A stretch of DNA of 6,165 nt from Chloroflexota bacterium (lineage in GTDB: Bacteria; Chloroflexota; Anaerolineae; Caldilineales; Caldilineaceae). A model generated the notes under the pieces. The model was not told the DNA's origin, made no database searches, and worked only from the letters and a program-made list of their open reading frames with translations. The stretch's first letter is position 1. Every line of letters begins with the position of its first letter. Below are positions 1 through 3,621 of the stretch, in pieces. The DNA is taken from assembly GCA_003577365.1 (NCBI GenBank), contig QEUY01000245.1, forward strand, positions 1 to 6,165. The letters run 5' to 3'. Made by a program: the position numbers and the translations under genes.

Positions 1-2603
1 ACAAAGTCCTCGGTCATGGCATCCAGGTCTTGCTGGATCGTCTCCTGGTCCATGGCATAGACCAGCCGCGTCCAGTAGCTGTTGTAGATCACGCCCAGCC
101 AGGTGATGAAGTTGAGGTTCTCCTCCAGCGCGGCCAGCGGGTGGCTGAGGAAGTAGGAGACAAAGGCCGCCACGCCTAGACCGCCAAAGACGGCGCTGAT
201 GCGCGCTTCGCCGCTCCAGATGCCGGCGACCGCCGCCACGATAAACCCGCCTAGACCCACGCCAAAGAGGATGCGATACATCCACACCGTGGTCTGATAC
301 GGCCCCATAAAGGCTTCGAGCAGCCGGTCGAACATCTCGCGGTTGTGCGCAAAGCCTTCCAGCACATGGGTGCGCCAGGCGGCGACGATCTCCCCATCGA
401 CCGGGGCGGGCGTCGCCGGGTCCGTGCTCGTGGGCGGCGGGGGCGCAGGCAGTTGCGATGCGCCGTCCGGCTCGGTGACCGGCGCGGGCGGCGATTCAGC
501 CGGTGACTCGGGGGCCGGGGCGGCGGCTGCGGCGCGCAGCCGTGTAAAGACCTGCACCGCGTCTTGGATCAGTGCGGCGTAGAGCGCGGCCTGCCCTTCG
601 CCGTTGTAGGCGGTGGCAAAGGCCAGGTAGTCCGCCTGGCGCAGCGCGTCGAGCCGGGCCGGTTCGGCGTTGACAAAATCAAAGAAGCCGATCACCTGGG
701 CATGGGCCGAGGTGGAGAAGGCGTCGAACATCGCTTCGGCGCTGGCAAAGCCGATGCGGTCGTGGTTAAAGCCCATGATCTGCGGCGCGCCCATGCTGAT
801 CGAGCGCAGCGCCGCCGGCGCGTTGATCTGCGTGCGCGCAAACTCAAAGACCTCCCATTCGGCATTCTGGTCGCCGTGAAAATCGCGCCATGCGCGATTG
901 GGGTCGGGCCGCCACTGGTGGCCGCGCCAGGGGTGCGCTGCCTCAAAGCGGAAATGCTGGGCGAAGCGTTCGGGGTCTTGTTTGCCCCACTCCTCAAAGA
1001 AAATGTGGTTTTCAAAGCGCAGCAGCATGCGTCCATCCGGCGCAAAGGCCCGCCCACCCGACTCGATCGCCAGCACGCCCATCGCCACCGCCGGTTCCAG
1101 CTTGAGCGTCTTCGCCAAGAGTAGCGCCAGCGCGCCAAACTGATTCCAGGTGGTGGCGATCGCCTGCTCGATCCAAGGGGCGGTCTCGGCCACCTGGATC
1201 TGCTGCTGGGCGGCGGGGGCCAGCGGCGCTTTGTGCAGGTCGGCGCGCTGGCGCAGATAGGGCCGCGGCTGTGCCGGCGAAGGGCCTGCCTGCTGGCGCA
1301 GCACATAGCTGCCATGCACATAGCCCGCACGGCCCAGCGCCTCGACATAGAGCCATTCGTCCACTTCAGCCAAGACCAGCACCGCCGTCTCGTGCGGCAG
1401 CACCTGCAAGACCGCGTGCTGCGTGGTCGGCCCACTGCGCTGGTTCAACCCTAAGGGGGCGGTGACCAGCCCGCGCCAGCGTTGGTTGGCGGGCAGCAGC
1501 TTGCCCGGTTTGAGGACGACCGGCGGCTCGCGCTTGACCGGCATGCGCAGGAGGAAGTCGGTCGCCTTTTCGGCGCGCAGCGCCTGGCGAAAGTCTTCGA
1601 TGATGCCAGGCCGGTTGGAGATCGACCATTCGGGCTGGTCGGGCACTTGCGGCCAGCGGTAGAGGATCAGCGCCAAGATCGGCTGATGGGCCGGGTTGCG
1701 GTTCCAGTTGGCGATCTCGCGATAGGCCGCCCGCACCCAGCCGACATTGCGCCCTGGGTTCCAACCTTGGCCGCGCGTGGTCGGGTCGGTCTCGGTGATG
1801 AAGACCGGCAGATGGCGGAAGCGGTCGGGGATGGCATTCATAAAGTCGCGATAGGTGCGGAACTCGTTGCGCAGATGGCGATAGCCGGGCGTGGTATGGA
1901 AGAAGTCGCCTGTGATCTGGCGCGGGTCCAGGGCGTGGGTGTAGGTGTGCAGCGAGAAGCCGTCGCAGCCGTCGTCGGGCAGCGCGGTCAGCACATGCAC
2001 AAAGTAGCGCACCCAATCGCCCTTCTCGTTGCCGGGGTAGGTGGTCGTGGCGTTCCAGGGGGCAGGCCCGGCCACCAGCACCTGATCCTGTTCATGCCCA
2101 CGCACGCCGCGGATGGCAGCGCGACACAGGCTGTAGGCGCGCGCATACTCATGCGGCAGGATGTGCTGCCCGTTGGGGCGCTCGTCTTCGTGGTTGGGTT
2201 CGTTGCCGATGATCCAGATGTGGCAGCCGCGTGACCGCTGGACATAGCGCGCGCAGGCGGCGGCAAAGTCGCCATAGCGGTCGGGGGTGGGCAGCGTGCC
2301 CGTGCTGCCATAGCCGTGGTTGATGCGCACCATGACGCCTAGCCCGGCTCCGGCCAGCCCGCTGAAATCGGCGGGGGTGCTGTTACCGTCCAGGCCGATG
2401 GCGGCCAGTTCCAGCACCCAGCCGCGTTTGCCGGCGTCGAGCATCAACTGTTCGCCGCCGCGCTCATGCAGCCCAAAGATGGTCTCGGGGTAGTGAGCGG
2501 GGCGCTTGGGCGCGGCCTGTTCGGCCGGCTGTTCTGCGGTCTGCTCGGTCTGCGCCAGGGCGGCGGTCGGCGGCATAGATGCGCGTGGTTGCGTATGGGT
2601 CAA
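1..2603 (-). CDS. Multidomain membrane-anchored glycan hydrolase: GH-A-like barrel, SH3b, phage-type muramidase, two TM helices (3' end outside window)
   Basis: The frame is open from TTG at 2603-2601 to the left edge: 867 codons, no stop seen. Residues 1-36 are Gln/Ala/Pro/Glu-rich with no hydrophobic signal peptide. Residues ~40-345 look like a clan GH-A (beta/alpha)8 glycosidase: IIGNEPN places a candidate acid/base Glu at 135, FITETDP a candidate nucleophile at 271, and LILYRW (~312-317) fits the last strand. Residues ~378-436 are a bacterial SH3b domain (GLNQRSGP near 385-392, later GYVHGSYV), a fold that often binds cell wall. Residues ~485-685 match the phage-endolysin N-acetylmuramidase family (DUF3380 type), with IESGG (candidate catalytic Glu514), SMGAPQIMG (603-611) and YNGEG (666-670). 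A Pro/Ala/Ser linker (~691-737) leads to two hydrophobic helices (~777-796 and ~802-820) and an amphipathic tail. The start is chosen because AAAGGAG lies 7 nt upstream; ATG at codon 10 lacks such a site. Domain calls are from remembered family motifs; substrate and cellular side are unknown. Confidence 0.85.
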   Translation of the reverse strand, partial: MTHTQPRASMPPTAALAQTEQTAEQPAEQAAPKRPAHYPETIFGLHERGGEQLMLDAGKRGWVLELAAIGLDGNSTPADFSGLAGAGLGVMVRINHGYGSTGTLPTPDRYGDFAAACARYVQRSRGCHIWIIGNEPNHEDERPNGQHILPHEYARAYSLCRAAIRGVRGHEQDQVLVAGPAPWNATTTYPGNEKGDWVRYFVHVLTALPDDGCDGFSLHTYTHALDPRQITGDFFHTTPGYRHLRNEFRTYRDFMNAIPDRFRHLPVFITETDPTTRGQGWNPGRNVGWVRAAYREIANWNRNPAHQPILALILYRWPQVPDQPEWSISNRPGIIEDFRQALRAEKATDFLLRMPVKREPPVVLKPGKLLPANQRWRGLVTAPLGLNQRSGPTTQHAVLQVLPHETAVLVLAEVDEWLYVEALGRAGYVHGSYVLRQQAGPSPAQPRPYLRQRADLHKAPLAPAAQQQIQVAETAPWIEQAIATTWNQFGALALLLAKTLKLEPAVAMGVLAIESGGRAFAPDGRMLLRFENHIFFEEWGKQDPERFAQHFRFEAAHPWRGHQWRPDPNRAWRDFHGDQNAEWEVFEFARTQINAPAALRSISMGAPQIMGFNHDRIGFASAEAMFDAFSTSAHAQVIGFFDFVNAEPARLDALRQADYLAFATAYNGEGQAALYAALIQDAVQVFTRLRAAAAAPAPESPAESPPAPVTEPDGASQLPAPPPPTSTDPATPAPVDGEIVAAWRTHVLEGFAHNREMFDRLLEAFMGPYQTTVWMYRILFGVGLGGFIVAAVAGIWSGEARISAVFGGLGVAAFVSYFLSHPLAALEENLNFITWLGVIYNSYWTRLVYAMDQETIQQDLDAMTEDF

Positions 2604-2610
2604 ACAGTCA

Positions 2611-2617
2611 CTCCTTT
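2611..2617 (-). promoter_or_regulatory. Ribosome binding site fixing the TTG start of the hydrolase gene
   Basis: AAAGGAG on the minus strand ends 7 nt before the TTG at 2603-2601. The frame is closed by TGA at 2645-2643, and no ATG or GTG lies between that stop and the TTG. A strong Shine-Dalgarno paired with a weak start codon argues that TTG is used, rather than the ATG nine codons downstream. Confidence 0.8.
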
Positions 2618-2624
2618 CGCTTTT

Positions 2625-2647
2625 GTTGACGCGCAGCGCGCATCAAC
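2625..2647 (-). repeat. Near-perfect inverted repeat (leader hairpin) just upstream of the hydrolase RBS
   Basis: On the minus strand GTTGATGCGC and GCGCGTCAAC flank the 3-nt loop GCT, giving a ten-pair stem with one G-T (G.U in RNA) pair. It ends 7 nt before the Shine-Dalgarno. No T-tract follows in either direction, so it is not an intrinsic terminator. It may be an mRNA-stabilising or translation-modulating leader structure, or a protein-binding operator in DNA. The structure is directly visible; the function is inferred. Confidence 0.6.
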
Positions 2648-2669
2648 GAATGGTGACAATTCATCATTC
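2648..2669. promoter_or_regulatory. Candidate operator palindrome upstream of the hydrolase gene
   Basis: On the minus strand GAATGATGA and TCACCATTC flank a 4-bp centre (ATTG), with 8 of 9 arm positions complementary. It directly abuts the leader hairpin and begins one base downstream of the possible -10 box at 2676-2671, so it would cover the transcription start. This placement fits a repressor site. The plus-strand arm AATGGTGACA resembles AATGGTGTCA in the regulator gene's palindrome (9 of 10 bases), which hints at a shared regulator. Confidence 0.4.
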
Positions 2670-2670
2670 C

Positions 2671-2676
2671 ATAATA
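2671..2676 (-). promoter_or_regulatory. Possible -10 box for the hydrolase gene
   Basis: TATTAT on the minus strand matches the sigma70 -10 consensus at 5 of 6 positions and lies within the AT-rich middle of the 184-bp intergenic region. No good -35 box is found at 16-18 bp spacing. A competing reading is TTGACC at 2711-2706 with TATTCT at 2690-2685, but its spacing is only 15 bp. The AT-rich block supports a promoter here; which hexamers are used is unclear. Confidence 0.3.
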
Positions 2677-2727
2677 CGTTGACGAGAATATTAAGTTTCC
2701 GATATGGTCAATTGGCGCGGCGAAATG

Positions 2728-2745
2728 CTGCAATAAGAGTTGCAG
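2728..2745 (-). terminator. Weak hairpin downstream of the Nudix regulator gene
   Basis: CTGCAA and TTGCAG form a perfect 6-bp stem around a 6-nt loop, 42 nt past the regulator's stop codon. Only three T residues follow a few bases later on the minus strand, so it is a poor match to a Rho-independent terminator. It may be a weak terminator or 3'-end stabilising structure, or may have no function. Confidence 0.25.
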
Positions 2746-2787
2746 AGGGCGTGCGGAGGGGGCTTGGATGGGCAGGTAAGGCGTGGT

Positions 2788-3510
2788 TTAGGGGAAGCGC
2801 CGCCGCGCCTGCTCCAGCTCAATCGCCTTGGCGGTAAAGCGGTAGAGCTTGGCGGGCCGGTGATCGCCTTCGCGCAGGTTGCCGGTCTCTTCCAGCACAT
2901 CGGCGGCGAGCATCTTGCGGCGGAAGTTGCGTTTGTCCAGCGGCTCATGCAGCACCGTCTCATAGACGCGCTGCAATTCCGACAGGGTGAATTCGGCGGG
3001 CAGCAGCAGGAAGCCCAGCGCCGTCCATTCCAGCTTCCAGCGCAGCCGCTGCACGGCATAGTGCAAGATGCGCGCATGGTCAAAGGCCAGTTCGGGCAGG
3101 GCGTAGATGTCCCACCACGCCGCCTCGCCTGCATCGGAGGCCCCGCGGATCTGGAGCTGGTTGACCTGGTCGTTGCTCAAGAGCGCGAAATAGGCGACGG
3201 TGATCACGCGCCCGCGCGGGTCGCGGTCGGGGTCGCCGAAGGTATAGAGCTGTTCCAGATAGACGTCGCTGACGTTGGTCTCTTCGTTCAGCTCGCGCCG
3301 CGCCGCCTCCTCCAGGTCTTCGTCGATATTGACAAAGCCGCCCGGCAAGGCCCAGCGGTCGGCAAAGGGGGCGTGGCTGCGCCGGATCAGCAGCACCTTG
3401 AGCCGGTCCTCATGGAAGGTGAAGAGGATGATATCCACCGTCACCGAGGGCCGTGGGTAGTCATAACTATAGGAGGCGCGCGGGGGGCGCGAAAGCTCGG
3501 ACTGGTTCAC
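2788..3510 (-). CDS. nrtR: NrtR-family Nudix transcriptional regulator
   Basis: This is a 240-residue protein, the usual length for NrtR-type regulators. The N-terminal Nudix domain (~20-150) carries a Nudix box at 58-80 (G58, E64, then R72-E-L-N-E-E77). Its metal-binding Glu residues are all present; only the usual Gly at position 79 is Asn. DPRGRVITVAYFAL (97-110) is typical of ADP-ribose pyrophosphatase-like members. The C-terminal winged helix (~168-226) has the FTLSELQRVYE and DKRNFRRKML motifs and ends in RPAKLYRF, all strongly NrtR-like. Known NrtR proteins bind ADP-ribose-type ligands and control NAD salvage or, in relatives, sugar-use genes; the targets here are not shown. The GTG start follows an in-frame TGA two codons upstream and a strong GAGGTGA site, so no earlier start is possible. 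It has its own promoter. The gene symbol denotes the family, not a proven NAD role. Confidence 0.88.
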   Translation of the reverse strand: MNQSELSRPPRASYSYDYPRPSVTVDIILFTFHEDRLKVLLIRRSHAPFADRWALPGGFVNIDEDLEEAARRELNEETNVSDVYLEQLYTFGDPDRDPRGRVITVAYFALLSNDQVNQLQIRGASDAGEAAWWDIYALPELAFDHARILHYAVQRLRWKLEWTALGFLLLPAEFTLSELQRVYETVLHEPLDKRNFRRKMLAADVLEETGNLREGDHRPAKLYRFTAKAIELEQARRRFP

Positions 3511-3513
3511 AGA

Positions 3514-3520
3514 TCACCTC
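3514..3520 (-). promoter_or_regulatory. Ribosome binding site of the Nudix regulator
   Basis: GAGGTGA is a seven-base match to the complement of the 16S rRNA 3' end. It lies 3 nt before GTG at 3510-3508, with the GAGG core 6 nt away. The TGA within it is in frame with the gene, so the GTG is the first possible start. Confidence 0.85.
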
Positions 3521-3553
3521 TATGCTTATCGTCAAAATGACACCATTAGCATA
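3521..3553. promoter_or_regulatory. 33-bp imperfect palindrome, candidate autoregulatory operator of the Nudix regulator
   Basis: The outer arms TATGCT and AGCATA are perfectly complementary, and 11 of 16 base pairs match across the whole element. A nested repeat GTCA-TTT-TGAC sits one base off the same centre. The element begins at the -10 box, spans the predicted transcription start and ends against the Shine-Dalgarno, which is where a repressor would block initiation. NrtR-family proteins bind palindromes and many regulate adjacent genes, so self-repression is the simplest reading. The palindrome is seen directly; the binding protein is inferred. Confidence 0.6.
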
Positions 3554-3576
3554 CGCCGCCGCGGCTTTTTTGTCAA
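3548..3576 (-). promoter_or_regulatory. Sigma70-type promoter of the Nudix regulator gene
   Basis: A perfect -35 box TTGACA (3576-3571) and a -10 box TATGCT (3553-3548, 4 of 6 consensus) are separated by exactly 17 bp on the minus strand. Transcription would start near 3541, giving a leader of about 30 nt. The -10 box doubles as the left arm of the operator palindrome. Confidence 0.7.
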
Positions 3577-3581
3577 GCGGG

Positions 3582-3604
3582 CCGGGGTCGGGGCGTAGCC
3601 CCGG
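3582..3604 (-). terminator. GC-rich hairpin after the permease gene
   Basis: CCGGGG and CCCCGG pair around an 11-nt loop. An alternative inner stem GGGGC/GCCCC (3590-3602) has a 3-nt loop. The structure starts 17 nt past the permease stop and just upstream of the regulator's -35 box. No T-tract follows on the minus strand, so it is not a canonical intrinsic terminator, but the placement between two transcription units fits a termination or 3'-end-protecting structure. Confidence 0.3.
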
Positions 3605-3621
3605 TCATTCACCCCTGTGGG

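Noticed and set aside
393..533. Low-complexity GC-rich stretch that could be a repeat array
   Set aside because: It encodes the Pro/Ala/Ser/Glu linker of the hydrolase. No regular repeat unit is seen, so it is ordinary codon bias in a flexible linker.
692..2016. Minus-strand frames of 247 codons (692-1435) and 216 codons (1366-2016)
   Set aside because: These are out-of-frame readings inside the hydrolase gene, with Arg/Ser/Ala/Pro-rich shadow composition and no domain signature.
1482..2234. Plus-strand 250-codon open frame opposite the hydrolase (also 564-1124)
   Set aside because: Both are codon-aligned antisense shadows of the hydrolase frame. No ribosome binding site or family motifs were seen, and the minus-strand reading shows several known domains.
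2740..3540. Plus-strand 266-codon open frame opposite the Nudix regulator
   Set aside because: It is an antisense shadow in the same triplet register as the regulator, and it runs through the regulator's own promoter and operator.
3555..3571. GC stem followed by six T on the plus strand (GCCGCGGC then TTTTTT), terminator-like
   Set aside because: The stem is only a few base pairs with almost no loop, and no plus-strand gene precedes it. The T-run is the A-rich start of the spacer in the minus-strand promoter.
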